From contig NC_022524.1 in assembly GCF_000473245.1 (NCBI RefSeq), forward strand, positions 2,132,501 through 2,196,500: a stretch of DNA of 64,000 nucleotides, read 5' to 3'. This document shows positions 53,387 through 61,522 of the stretch, piece after piece (position 1 is the stretch's first letter; each line of letters begins with the position of its first letter). Made by a program: the position numbers and the translations under genes. The notes beneath the pieces were generated by a model. That model was not told where the DNA came from and did not search any database. It was given only the letters and a program-made list of their open reading frames with translations. Source of the DNA: Bacillus infantis NRRL B-14911 (GTDB lineage: Bacteria > Bacillota > Bacilli > Bacillales > Cytobacillaceae).

Positions 53387-55759
53387 GTGATAGTGATGAA
53401 CCAAAGGAAACAACATGCTTCCCCAATCTCCGCCCGTATTGCGGAATGGGAAAAAGAGTACAGCGAGAACGGATATATATCCAATGAAGGCAGATTGTTA
53501 AGCCTGCTGAAGGAAATAGACACTGATGAAGATTCTGGATCTGTTTCTGCAATCCTTACACTTGCCGCTCTTTCAAGGCTTGGCAGGAATAAAGATGACA
53601 GCCTTGCCGCTGCCTGGATGGACAAAGCTTTAGAGCTGGATCCGCAAAATGGACAGGCCCGGAGATTTATGGCCCAGAGGGATTGGAAGAAGCATCGTGA
53701 GCTTCTTGACATGCTCGTATTTCCCTCTATCAGGGAAACCGACAACCGGACAGCAAAGCGGAAAATTGCTGAGCAGTATATCAGTATCTGCCGCAGCTTT
53801 CTCGATGCATCTGAAGAAGAGAAGGAAAGATTATCAGGCAAAAGGGAAGTGTCAGAGGAACTGACAGACCAGAAGTTCCAAGATATATACGCCAGCCTGA
53901 TCAGCCTGCTCGAATTGGCTGCTGATGAAACAGCTTTGCTGCTCAAGGCTGCTGAAGAGTATGAAGAATCGATTTCGGGGGTTTTCCATACAGCAACCCA
54001 TGTTAACGACATGAAAAAGCATATAGACAGAATTGCCGGTCTGAAAGAAGAGTGGCATGCATTATTCCAGACTGAAGAAGAAGTGACTGAAGAAATCAGT
54101 GCACTTGAAAGCCTTAATAGTATGATCGGCATGGAAAAAGTAAAAAGCCGGGTGAATGATTTCTATAAATTCCTGAAGTACCAGAAGAAAAGAAAGCAGC
54201 TGGGCTTCCAAATCAAAGATGAAATGAGCCTCCATATGATCCTGACGGGCAACCCTGGAACAGGAAAAACGACACTCGCAAGGCTGCTTGCAAAAATTTA
54301 TCATGAACTTGGCGTCCTGCCGCGGGAAGAAGTGGTAGAAGCAGACCGCTCACAGCTTGTAGGCGCATATGTCGGCCAGACAGAGGAAAATGTCCGCTCT
54401 GCTGTTGAGAGGGCTCTCGGCGGCGTGCTTTTCATCGACGAAGCATACAGCCTGAAGCGGGAAGGCCAGACAGGGAATGATTATGGCCAGACAGCGATTG
54501 ATACTTTGGTCTCGATGATGACCGGGTCAGAGTATGGCGGCAAGTTTGCAGTGATCCTGGCAGGGTATCCGGAAGAAATGCGGCAGTTCCTTGATGCCAA
54601 TCCCGGGCTCAGAAGCCGCTTCCCTCAATCCAACCAGCTTCATCTTCCGGATTATACAGAAGAAGAGCTGGTGGAAATCGCTGACAGAATAGCAAAGGAT
54701 AATGATTATATCCTTACTGATGAAGCAAAATCAGAGCTTAAAGGCAGACTTGAGAAGGAAAAGGTGGATGACACTTTCGGAAATGCACGGACAGCCAAAA
54801 ATATCGTCCTCGACGCCATTTTTGAAAAAGGGGCGCAATCCGAAGCTACTGACCATCTGCTTCCTTATACACTGCTTGAAAAGGATGACTTCATACTTCA
54901 CCAGGATGATGGCACAAGAAGTAATCCTGAGAAACAGCTGGAAATGCTTGTCGGCCTAGGAAATATTAAAGAAGAAGTAGAATCGCTGATATCGTTTGTA
55001 AAAATGCAGCAGTACCGCCGGGGACAAAATCTCCCGTCAGTGCCTGTACAGCTTCATTCCGTCTTTACCGGCAATCCCGGAACAGGTAAAACGACAGTGG
55101 CGAAGATTTATGCAGAGCTGCTTCATAAATGCGGGATGCTGAAAAGAGGGCATCTCATCGTTGCCGGCCGTTCCGACCTTGTTGCAGGCTATGTAGGACA
55201 AACAGCGATCAAGACAAAGAAGATCATCAGGGAAGCATTGGGCGGCGTACTTTTTATAGACGAAGCGTATGCCCTCTTAAGCGAATCGCCTGGTGACTTT
55301 GGGAAAGAAGCAATCGACACTCTGGTTGATGAAATGACAAAGCATAATGAAAACCTGGTTGTCGTACTTGCCGGTTATTCCAATGAAATGGAAAGGCTGC
55401 TGCAGAGCAACCCGGGGCTGAAATCCCGCTTTAAGAAGTTCTTTCATTTTAAAGACTATAATACAGAAGAACTTATCCAGATCATCAAGAACTACGCTGC
55501 TCAATACAAGTATGATTTGACGGATGGAGCTATCGCTTATCTGGATGAAGCATTGCCTGGCATAAAAGCTGGAGGCAACGGGCGCCTGGCAGCCAATCTG
55601 GCTGATGAATCCATTCAGTTCCAGGCCTTCAGGCTCATGGAGGGTGACGAAAGCCAATTGAAGGAGAATGCGTCCCTTCTTGAGAAAGCGGATTTTGAAA
55701 AGGCGGTAAAGAAAATCACAAAGGGGAATAAAGATGCTGATATCAACGAAAGAAATTGA
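53387..55759 (+). CDS. Double-AAA+ ATPase of the CbxX/CfqX-SpoVK group
   Basis: The 790-residue protein has an N-terminal helical, TPR-like part (about 40-110, LAALSRLGRNKDDSLAAAWMDKALELDPQNGQARRF across two helices) and two AAA+ modules. Walker A motifs are GNPGTGKTTLAR (about 287) and GNPGTGKTTVAK (about 561); each is followed by VGAYVGQTEENV or VAGYVGQTAIKT, GGVLFIDEAYSL or GGVLFIDEAYAL, and the arginine-bearing NPGLRSRFP or NPGLKSRFK. B. subtilis SpoVK is a single-module relative needed late in sporulation. The start is uncertain: GTG 53387, ATG 53396 or a rarer codon nearer GGAGAG at 53357; no good ribosome site precedes the first two. The 3' end overlaps the next gene by 26 nt. Confidence 0.85.
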   Translation: MIVMNQRKQHASPISARIAEWEKEYSENGYISNEGRLLSLLKEIDTDEDSGSVSAILTLAALSRLGRNKDDSLAAAWMDKALELDPQNGQARRFMAQRDWKKHRELLDMLVFPSIRETDNRTAKRKIAEQYISICRSFLDASEEEKERLSGKREVSEELTDQKFQDIYASLISLLELAADETALLLKAAEEYEESISGVFHTATHVNDMKKHIDRIAGLKEEWHALFQTEEEVTEEISALESLNSMIGMEKVKSRVNDFYKFLKYQKKRKQLGFQIKDEMSLHMILTGNPGTGKTTLARLLAKIYHELGVLPREEVVEADRSQLVGAYVGQTEENVRSAVERALGGVLFIDEAYSLKREGQTGNDYGQTAIDTLVSMMTGSEYGGKFAVILAGYPEEMRQFLDANPGLRSRFPQSNQLHLPDYTEEELVEIADRIAKDNDYILTDEAKSELKGRLEKEKVDDTFGNARTAKNIVLDAIFEKGAQSEATDHLLPYTLLEKDDFILHQDDGTRSNPEKQLEMLVGLGNIKEEVESLISFVKMQQYRRGQNLPSVPVQLHSVFTGNPGTGKTTVAKIYAELLHKCGMLKRGHLIVAGRSDLVAGYVGQTAIKTKKIIREALGGVLFIDEAYALLSESPGDFGKEAIDTLVDEMTKHNENLVVVLAGYSNEMERLLQSNPGLKSRFKKFFHFKDYNTEELIQIIKNYAAQYKYDLTDGAIAYLDEALPGIKAGGNGRLAANLADESIQFQAFRLMEGDESQLKENASLLEKADFEKAVKKITKGNKDADINERN

Positions 55760-56168
55760 AGTCCGATATGCGGAAACCGATCAAATGGGCGTGGTGTACC
55801 ATGCCAATTATCTGGTCTGGATGGAGCTTGGACGCACCAGGCTGATTGAGGAGCTGGGCTTCAATTATGCAGAGCTTGAAAAAGACGGAATCATTTCTCC
55901 TGTTATTGATATTGCCGCTTCCTATAAAAAGCCTGTCAGATATGGTGAAAAAGCAGTCATCAGGACTTGGATCGAAGAGTATGATGGATTCCGTGTCACA
56001 TACGGATATGAAATATTGACAGAGGGGGGAGAATTGTCTGTAGAAGGCATTTCCAAGCATGTTTGTGTGAAAAAAGAAAACTTCCGCCCCATTTCAATCA
56101 AACGGAAATATCCTGACTGGCACGAAGCTTATGAAAAAGCGAAAAAAGCACCTGAAGCTGCTGAGTAG
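55734..56168 (+). CDS. yneP: Acyl-CoA thioesterase, YbgC/YneP-like
   Basis: The 144-residue hot-dog protein has the family motif VRYAETDQMGVVYHANYLVWMELGR, with the catalytic Asp in ETDQMGVVYH. AAGGGG lies before the ATG inside the AAA+ gene. In B. subtilis yneP lies between tlp and yneQ, as it does here apart from the inserted AAA+ gene. Confidence 0.85.
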   Translation: MLISTKEIEVRYAETDQMGVVYHANYLVWMELGRTRLIEELGFNYAELEKDGIISPVIDIAASYKKPVRYGEKAVIRTWIEEYDGFRVTYGYEILTEGGELSVEGISKHVCVKKENFRPISIKRKYPDWHEAYEKAKKAPEAAE

Positions 56169-56176
56169 GTGATCCA

Positions 56177-56467
56177 GTGGCATTTGGAATTGGAAAGAAA
56201 GAATTGAGAGAATGGAAAGAAAAAATTGATAAAGGGGAAATTGCTTTTCTGACTCATTACTGGCTGGATGACCGCTTCCCCGGCTGCAAAACAGTGACAA
56301 AGGTAGGCTGCAGCGATCTGGATAAGCTGAAAAGGTGGGGGCATTCCCATGGCCTTAAGCCTGAATGGATTGATATTAGAAAGGACGGCTATTCACATTT
56401 TGATTTGCTGGGTGACAGGCAAAAACAGATTCTTGCCAAAGAAGGAATCCGCAATCCTCTGGACTGA
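56177..56467 (+). CDS. yneQ: YneQ-like protein of unknown function
   Basis: The 96-residue protein (FGIGKKELREWKEKIDKGE, LTHYWLDDRFPGCKTVTKVG, RKDGYSHFDLLG) matches YneQ in length and neighbourhood. GTG 56177 follows GGTGAT, 8 nt after the yneP stop. No function known; the HYWLDDRFP and Cys-containing GCKTVTKVGC segments are the most striking. Confidence 0.75.
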   Translation: MAFGIGKKELREWKEKIDKGEIAFLTHYWLDDRFPGCKTVTKVGCSDLDKLKRWGHSHGLKPEWIDIRKDGYSHFDLLGDRQKQILAKEGIRNPLD

Positions 56468-56481
56468 ACTGAAAAAGAAGA

Positions 56482-56513
56482 AAGCAGCTGCTTAGAAAGG
56501 CAGCTGCTTACTC
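56482..56513. terminator. Bidirectional terminator between yneQ and yneR
   Basis: AAGCAGCTGC (56482-56491) pairs with GCAGCTGCTT (56500-56509) between convergent genes; the yneR stop codon is inside the region. Confidence 0.75.
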
Positions 56514-56798
56514 TTCATATTTGAATACGGGCTCATTTGCCTTGTGATTCATTTCTACATACAGATCTTGATCATTAAAAAACCAAAGATCTTTTTCTTC
56601 AATAAAGAATGTAATGCCGCCTTTTTCCGTTACTGCACCTGTATTGACAGGCTCTTCATTGGCAACTCCGAGAGAGAAACCCTGCTGAACGGTGCTGCAT
56701 CCGCCATAGCGGGCAAAAAAACGGAGGTGGTCACCTTTTTCCAGTGAAAGTTCATCTTTGTACCATTGTGCGGCATCGTCATTTATATGTATGTTCAT
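56508..56798 (-). CDS. yneR: HesB/IscA-like protein YneR
   Basis: The 96-residue protein has the HesB-like fold pattern: WYKDELSLEKGDHLRFFARYGGCST, GFSLGVANEEP and ITFFIEEKDLWFFND. It has a single Cys (in YGGCST) and lacks the C-terminal CGC of true A-type iron-sulfur carriers. ATG 56798 follows AGGAG. That Cys aligns with the selenocysteine of the HesB-like selenoprotein 0.5 kb downstream. Confidence 0.8.
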   Translation of the reverse strand: MNIHINDDAAQWYKDELSLEKGDHLRFFARYGGCSTVQQGFSLGVANEEPVNTGAVTEKGGITFFIEEKDLWFFNDQDLYVEMNHKANEPVFKYEE

Positions 56799-57034
56799 GT
56801 GAAGTCTCCTTTCCCGCAATCTGTTTTCCATAATCATTATAAAGGAGTATGCAGTGTAAAGCGAATAATTGAATCAGGCTGCACAAGTGAAACAGGCCTA
56901 TTTATACTTTATGTTTTTATTGCAAAAAATACCCCTTATCAGGGTAATTCGCACAAGCACTTTGATCGCTCCAAGGCCGTTTGACAGGATGAACGGTCAG
57001 GGTAAAGAAAAAATAAAATGAAGGATGTGTCAGT

Positions 57035-57295
57035 TTGTCTCAATATCGATTAATGAATATGATCGGCATTTTTATTTTCGGAGGAATAGCGCTTCTTGTC
57101 GTACTGCAGACAGATAAAGCAGAAAAGGCCATTGAAGCAGGCGCTTTTGCCGCTGTCATGGCTGTCATTTATTTTGTTCTTGCTGCAATTTGCGAGAAAA
57201 ACCGGAGCATTTTTATACCAGTTATCGGGGTGCTGGCAGTCTTGGCGGTCAGCATGATTTTTCTGCAGGGATTCTTCTTTGGATCGCATCATTAG
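57035..57295 (+). CDS. Small membrane protein of unknown function
   Basis: The 86-residue protein has about three hydrophobic segments (MIGIFIFGGIALLVVL, AFAAVMAVIYFVLAAI, FIPVIGVLAVLAVSMIFL) with short charged loops. Start TTG 57035 has AAGGATG upstream, a modest site. It is 47 nt before the HesB-like selenoprotein, so the two may be cotranscribed. No family recognised. Confidence 0.55.
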   Translation: MSQYRLMNMIGIFIFGGIALLVVLQTDKAEKAIEAGAFAAVMAVIYFVLAAICEKNRSIFIPVIGVLAVLAVSMIFLQGFFFGSHH

Positions 57296-57342
57296 AAGAA
57301 AACTGCCTGCATGCATGCAGTTACAGTAAAGGGGGTGGGACG

Positions 57343-57633
57343 ATGTTTAAAATGACTGGTGCTGCAGCCGATAAGCTGCTGGATTCTGTTGAAAAGGAAA
57401 GAAAGACAGCGGAGGAGAAGCTGTATGTACGCCTTTCAATGGGAATCGGCTGAGGCGGCCCTCAGCTTAAGCTGTCTCTGGAAGAGCAGCCCATTACCGA
57501 TGACAAAACTTTTGAATTCGGCGATCTGTCTGTGTTGATTCATGAGAAGGATTTTGTCTATTTTGACCATACAAAACTTGATTATATAAAAGATGTATTT
57601 GGAAATGCCAAGTTCCAATTGATTAAGTTATAG
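57343..57633 (+). CDS. HesB-like selenoprotein with in-frame UGA (selenocysteine)
   Basis: From ATG 57343 (GGGGGTGGG upstream) the frame reads MFKMTGAAADKLLDSVEKER to residue 20, reaches TGA at 57451-57453 in the motif GIGUGGPQLKL, and continues to a TAG at 57631, giving 96 residues with Sec37. The part after the UGA (KTFEFGDLSVLIHEKDFVYF, then DHTKLDYIKD) is a typical HesB-like fold, so termination at the UGA would leave half a domain. GIGUGGP is the hallmark of the known HesB-like selenoprotein family, whose role is unproven but probably redox or metal-related. A Cys paralogue (yneR) is next door, and selA is in the window. Confidence 0.88.
57451..57474 (+). promoter_or_regulatory. Possible SECIS region of the HesB-like selenoprotein
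   Basis: Two hairpins can form: TGAGG with CCTCA (57451-57464, includes the UGA) or CAGC-TTAA-GCTG (57463-57474). The first is not a standard geometry and the second has its loop 13 nt after the UGA, slightly short of the usual range. The element is less clear than that of the SelW-like gene. Confidence 0.4.
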
Positions 57634-57650
57634 CTTCTAATAGGCAGGTA

Positions 57651-57682
57651 AGCGGATGTCTCACGCGGGCATCCGCTTTTTT
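57651..57682 (+). terminator. Terminator of the HesB-like selenoprotein gene
   Basis: AGCGGATG (57651-57658) pairs with CATCCGCT (57670-57677), followed by a T run. Its position after 57633, not after the UGA, supports the extended reading frame. Confidence 0.85.
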
Positions 57683-57777
57683 CGTCTTAACCATCATCGA
57701 GGCGGGCAATTCATCTTGCTTGTTGTTCGGTGCTTTCCACTGTATTTGAGAGTATTATTTTCAGGAACAGCCTTTTT

Positions 57778-58914
57778 TTAATTCCTTCTCTCAGGGATTA
57801 TTTCCGGCTCTGCCAGTTTCTCTGCCTCCTCAGCTTCAATGGGGAGAATAACCTTCACAGCCGTTCCTTCTCCCGGCCTGCTTGATATATCAATGCTGCC
57901 GCCCAATTCCTCGACTATTTTCTTGCAGACTGACATGCCAATGCCTGTGCCGGTTTCTTTAGTCGTATAAAACGGCTCATAAATTCTTTGCAGTGTTTCT
58001 TCAGACATGCCGCAGCCATTATCCTGTATGGTAATGACAGCATGCTTGCTGCAGCATTCTACCTTTGCCTGTACAGAGCCTGCCATGCTTTGTATGGTCA
58101 TTGCTTCCATTGCATTTTTGAACAGGTTGGAGAGCACCTGCTTGAGCTCACCGGGAACAGCTGCCATTGTTGGATCATTGGGTGAAGGTTCGAATAAAAG
58201 CAGGCTTCCCCTTAAAACGGCTTCGCTTTCGTAAAGCATGACAATCTCTTTGACAATCTGATTGATATGCACTTTTTTCATTTTGTTCTCGGAAGGTTTA
58301 TTGGCATTCAGAAAACTGCCGATAATTTCGTTTGCCCGGCTGATCTCCCCTAAAGCAATACTGGCATATTCCTCTTTTCCGATTTCCCTGAGCTGCGGCT
58401 TGAGCAGCTGAAGGAAGCCTTTGACCGTCGTGAGCGGATTCCGGATTTCGTGAGCGATGCCAGCCGCCAGCTTTCCAAGATTAGCCTGAAATTCATAAGC
58501 GACTGCCATTTCCTGTACCTGTTCTGCAGTCTGTATAAGCTTTTCCTTTTTTTTCTTCAATGCTTTGGAAAAAACAGCCGCTTTTTCCTCGAATTCTGCC
58601 AGTACTTGCTCAATTTCCGCAGCCAATGGTTCAATCGGGAAGCAGAATATATGGATGGTTTCGTTGTCAGCTCCATCAGCCCGGTAAATGCGGAACCAGC
58701 CTTCTATAAAATGAAAATCAACATATTCTGCATTACTTCCAATAAGGAATGCCTGAAGCTCCTGCGCATTCTGGCCGTCGGCAAGAAGTTCGGAAATATG
58801 CTTTTGGCAATGTTGCTGCTGGTTACCTGAGGCCGAGATGATGTATAAATCCCGGGATAAAATAAAATAGGGAAAAGGAAACGATTCTTGAGATAAAGAG
58901 TTTACGGGTATCAC
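57778..58914 (-). CDS. Sensor histidine kinase, sporulation-kinase-like
   Basis: The 378-residue soluble kinase has an N-terminal PAS-like sensor (about 15-95), a coiled segment, the H-box AAGIAHEIRNPLTTVKGFLQL (His near 155), N-box LSNLFKNAMEAM, G1 DNGCGMSEE and G2 GTGIGMSVCKKIVEELGG. GTG 58914 follows AAGGAGGG. No response regulator gene is next to it, as is usual for phosphorelay kinases KinA-KinE that feed Spo0F; that assignment is inference. No membrane segment is seen, as in KinA or KinE. The upstream 58915-59196 holds only promoter-like AT-rich DNA. Confidence 0.83.
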   Translation of the reverse strand: MIPVNSLSQESFPFPYFILSRDLYIISASGNQQQHCQKHISELLADGQNAQELQAFLIGSNAEYVDFHFIEGWFRIYRADGADNETIHIFCFPIEPLAAEIEQVLAEFEEKAAVFSKALKKKKEKLIQTAEQVQEMAVAYEFQANLGKLAAGIAHEIRNPLTTVKGFLQLLKPQLREIGKEEYASIALGEISRANEIIGSFLNANKPSENKMKKVHINQIVKEIVMLYESEAVLRGSLLLFEPSPNDPTMAAVPGELKQVLSNLFKNAMEAMTIQSMAGSVQAKVECCSKHAVITIQDNGCGMSEETLQRIYEPFYTTKETGTGIGMSVCKKIVEELGGSIDISSRPGEGTAVKVILPIEAEEAEKLAEPEIIPERRN

Positions 58915-59196
58915 AATATACCCTCCTTAAAACGAGTAATGTATGCGTAATCCATCTTTTTAAGCCGCTCAGCAGTCAGGGGCCATAGCGTAATATATGA
59001 ATCTTTTTCAGTATTATGTGCGGAATTTGAAAAAAAAGAAAGTTTTTAGTCGAAATGATGGATAATTATGACTTTTATACTATTATACAAAACTGGTATG
59101 TCCACTACAATAACGCACGATATTTTTCTTTTTCAGAACAGCTGTTTTAAGGTGTTTTTTGGTTGCTTGATCAGCATTGGCAGAGGGGCTTGAAAA

Positions 59197-59226
59197 AAAT
59201 AAACGGCCTTCCAGCCGTTTATTTTT
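59197..59226. terminator. Terminator of plsY
   Basis: AAATAAACGGC (59197-59207) pairs perfectly with GCCGTTTATTT (59214-59224) with A/T runs on both sides. Confidence 0.85.
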
Positions 59227-59230
59227 TGGT

Positions 59231-59818
59231 CTAAAGCCAGGAGATCTTTGGCTCTGTTTTATCTTTTATTCGTTTAATATTGGCCCTGTGCCTGTAGATG
59301 ACAAAGAAGGCAAGGATGGATACAACTACAGTGAGCAGCGGATCCCATTCACCTACGAAAAGGGAATAAACCACAGCTGCCACGGCAGCCAGCATAGATG
59401 AAAGGGATACATATTTGGTTATGTATAAGCTGAGGAAAAAGATGGCCACGATTACTGCAAACATAAGCGGTGCACATGCAAGCAGCACTCCTCCGGATGT
59501 TGCCACTGCCTTTCCGCCTCTGAATCCGGCAAAAATAGGATACATATGGCCTATTACAGCAAATATGCCTGCTACAAGCCAATTAAAATCCGAGCCCAGG
59601 AAATAGGGAAGGAGAGCTGCCAGGGTCCCTTTTAAAATATCCGCAGTGGTAACAATGATGCCTGCCTTGACGCCAAGCGTCCTGAATGTATTTGTTCCGC
59701 CAAGATTGCCGCTGCCATGCTGGCGGATATCTGTCCCGTAAAATGCCTTTCCGATCCAGAGCCCGGAAGGAATCGATCCGAGCAAATAAGCCAGTACAAT
59801 GATAATGCCTGCTGTCAT
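59231..59818 (-). CDS. plsY: Acyl-phosphate glycerol-3-phosphate acyltransferase
   Basis: The 195-residue membrane protein has about five hydrophobic segments and the PlsY motifs [29 protein letters not shown] and [16 protein letters not shown]. It moves an acyl group from acyl-phosphate to glycerol-3-phosphate to begin phospholipid synthesis. In B. subtilis plsY (yneS) follows yneR in the same order. A FapR-type box lies 124 bp upstream. Confidence 0.93.
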   Translation of the reverse strand: MTAGIIIVLAYLLGSIPSGLWIGKAFYGTDIRQHGSGNLGGTNTFRTLGVKAGIIVTTADILKGTLAALLPYFLGSDFNWLVAGIFAVIGHMYPIFAGFRGGKAVATSGGVLLACAPLMFAVIVAIFFLSLYITKYVSLSSMLAAVAAVVYSLFVGEWDPLLTVVVSILAFFVIYRHRANIKRIKDKTEPKISWL

Positions 59819-59941
59819 AACTTCTCTCCTTTATTCAAAATCCGCGATTTCCGCCGTTATTTGGCGGGAATCGATTGCTTGTTCTGGTATCAAATCAAAG
59901 AGGATTAGCCAGGTCTTTATATTGTACCATGTTAGGCTAAC

Positions 59942-59958
59942 TTAGCACCAGGTACTAA
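59942..59958 (-). promoter_or_regulatory. Candidate FapR operator of plsY
   Basis: On the plsY strand the 17-mer is TTAGTACC, one base, GGTGCTAA: an inverted repeat with one mismatch whose first arm is exactly the FapR half-site of lipid genes in Bacillus. A -10-like TACAAT lies just downstream toward plsY. FapR releases DNA when malonyl-CoA rises. Confidence 0.65.
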
Positions 59959-60023
59959 TCAATGTTTATAGATATAGTACCCGGGAAAATGATAAATAGG
60001 TAAGAGTTGAGCAATAAAGTTGA

Positions 60024-60050
60024 TAATCGTAATCGTTTCGATTACAATTA
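60024..60050 (+). promoter_or_regulatory. Candidate Zur/Fur-family operator before the type B L31 gene
   Basis: TAATCGTAATC and GATTACAATTA are inverted repeats (one mismatch) around GTTTC, 27 nt before the start. Zur boxes of Bacillus contain TCGTAAT and its complement; type B L31 genes are classic Zur targets. Confidence 0.55.
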
Positions 60051-60077
60051 AATTATCCTATAAAAGAGGTGACTTCA

Positions 60078-60335
60078 ATGAGACAGAATATTCATCCGGA
60101 ATACAGGCAGGTAGTATTTATGGACGTGAACAGCGGCTATAAATTTTTAAGCGGCTCTACGAAGAAGACGAATGAAACGATAGAATGGGAAGACGGCAAC
60201 ACTTATCCGCTGTTGAAGGTGGAGGTAAGCTCTGACACTCATCCGTTTTATACCGGCAAACAGAAATTTGCCGATAAAGGCGGCCGTGTAGACCGTTTTA
60301 TGAAAAAATACAATATGGAAAACAAAGAAAAATAA
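60078..60335 (+). CDS. rpmE2: 50S ribosomal protein L31 type B
   Basis: The 85-residue protein ([57 protein letters not shown]) is the type B L31, which lacks the zinc-binding Cys pairs of type A. It replaces the zinc-holding form under zinc starvation. ATG 60078 follows GAGGTGA. A Zur-like dyad upstream fits that role. Confidence 0.93.
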   Translation: MRQNIHPEYRQVVFMDVNSGYKFLSGSTKKTNETIEWEDGNTYPLLKVEVSSDTHPFYTGKQKFADKGGRVDRFMKKYNMENKEK

Positions 60336-60340
60336 AAAGC

Positions 60341-60375
60341 GGCCCGCAGGCTTCCCAGCCTGGCGGGCATTTTTT
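60341..60375 (+). terminator. Terminator of rpmE2
   Basis: GCCCGC and inner AGGC pair with GCCT and GCGGGC around a 6-nt loop, followed by ATTTTTT. Confidence 0.85.
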
Positions 60376-60389
60376 ATGACAGAGAGTTC

Positions 60390-60869
60390 TCAGACTTGTT
60401 CTTTCCTATAGATCTGGTAAATCTTTTTAATTGCTTCCATATGGAGAGCTTCATGGTAAAAGCTGAAGAGAAAGGCTTCCCCTGCTGTATGGAACGTGAT
60501 GCCGGCCTTATTAGTAAAAGGTTCTGGCAGTATTTCTTCCAGACGGCCAGGCATAAATTGAAGAATTCTTTCCTTTTGGTCTGCTAAGGCATCGGCAATC
60601 TCCTTCAGGCTCGGAGGCTCCTGCTCCCAAGAACGGGGGCTGGTTCCCGCGCTAAAAAGCTCTTCATAAGAAGCCGGCAGTCCTGATTTTTCGTTAAGCA
60701 GTAAGAATGCAATTTTTTCCTGAATATAGACGATATGGCCGAAGTTCCAGCGGATGCTGTTATTGAAGCCTTCTGGAATAAAATCAGCTGCATTTTCCGG
60801 TATGCGCTTGAGCGAACTTTCTGTAATTAGCTTCACCGTCTCCATATGTTTGAAAATGAGATGTTCCAT
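60390..60869 (-). CDS. DinB-family (YfiT-like) metal-dependent protein
   Basis: The 159-residue four-helix protein has the DinB metal ligands: His in WNFGHIVYIQEK and the paired His in FSFYHEALHMEAIKKI. ATG 60869 follows GGAGGCGG; a longer frame upstream is not supported by a site. DinB-like proteins include bacillithiol S-transferases (BstA) and enzymes of unknown role; activity here is not known. Confidence 0.75.
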   Translation of the reverse strand: MEHLIFKHMETVKLITESSLKRIPENAADFIPEGFNNSIRWNFGHIVYIQEKIAFLLLNEKSGLPASYEELFSAGTSPRSWEQEPPSLKEIADALADQKERILQFMPGRLEEILPEPFTNKAGITFHTAGEAFLFSFYHEALHMEAIKKIYQIYRKEQV

Positions 60870-61067
60870 ATCCCGCCTCCTATTTTCTTTTTCGGGCAGC
60901 AGCCTTAAGAGTTTTTTGTACCGCCGGTCTTCTATCAATAAATATACGCTTCTATCACAATATATTTCAAGAATCTTTCAATATGCTTTTCTGTGTTTCG
61001 CATAGACCAAATCGGGTATCTATAGAACAGAAGCAACAATTACTATAATTTAAAGGAGAGATGATTA

Positions 61068-61388
61068 ATGGAACATACTAACGGTTCAGCAGAAACAAAC
61101 AGCAAAGTAGAAAACAAACTGGAAAACATGGGCTCTGAGAAAAAAGACGAAATTCTATCAAGCTTTGAAGGCTTCAAGGATTATTTAGGCGGCAAGGTCT
61201 CACTCGGCAAGAAAATGGGGCTGAATGAAGAGCAGCTGGCAAATGCTGCGCAAAAGGTAGGCGACTACCTGGCGAAGAAGGAAGAGCCTCGCAACAGGGA
61301 GGAAAAGCTGCTTCAGGAGCTGTGGAAGTCCGGCAACGAAGAAGAGCAGCATGCCCTTTCCCATCTGCTGGTTAAGCTGGTAGGCTAA
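61068..61388 (+). CDS. DUF3243 family protein (YmfJ-like)
   Basis: The 106-residue protein contains the DUF3243 core: SFEGFKDYLGGKVSLGKKMGL, VGDYLAKKEEPRNREEKLL and EEQHALSHLLVKLV, matching YmfJ of B. subtilis, with about 20 extra N-terminal residues (TNGSAETNSKVENKLENMG). AAAGGAGAG precedes the ATG. Function unknown. Confidence 0.8.
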   Translation: MEHTNGSAETNSKVENKLENMGSEKKDEILSSFEGFKDYLGGKVSLGKKMGLNEEQLANAAQKVGDYLAKKEEPRNREEKLLQELWKSGNEEEQHALSHLLVKLVG

Positions 61389-61403
61389 TTATAAAATAAA
61401 CAG

Positions 61404-61435
61404 GAGCAAAGCAATCCATGCTTTGCTCTTTTTTT
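61404..61435 (+). terminator. Terminator of the DUF3243 gene
   Basis: GAGCAAAGCA pairs perfectly with TGCTTTGCTC around ATCCA, then seven T residues. Confidence 0.92.
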
Positions 61436-61522
61436 ATGGATGGCCGCTTGGTTTCTATTTATGGAAAAACGGTTATTATATAGGCATTCAGCCGCTTGGC
61501 AGATAAAATGGGAGGAACGGAT

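Noticed and set aside
57190-57453. 87-codon frame ending at the TGA of the HesB-like gene
   Set aside because: Its first half is an out-of-frame reading of the membrane protein gene and a good ribosome site lies at 57331 for ATG 57343.
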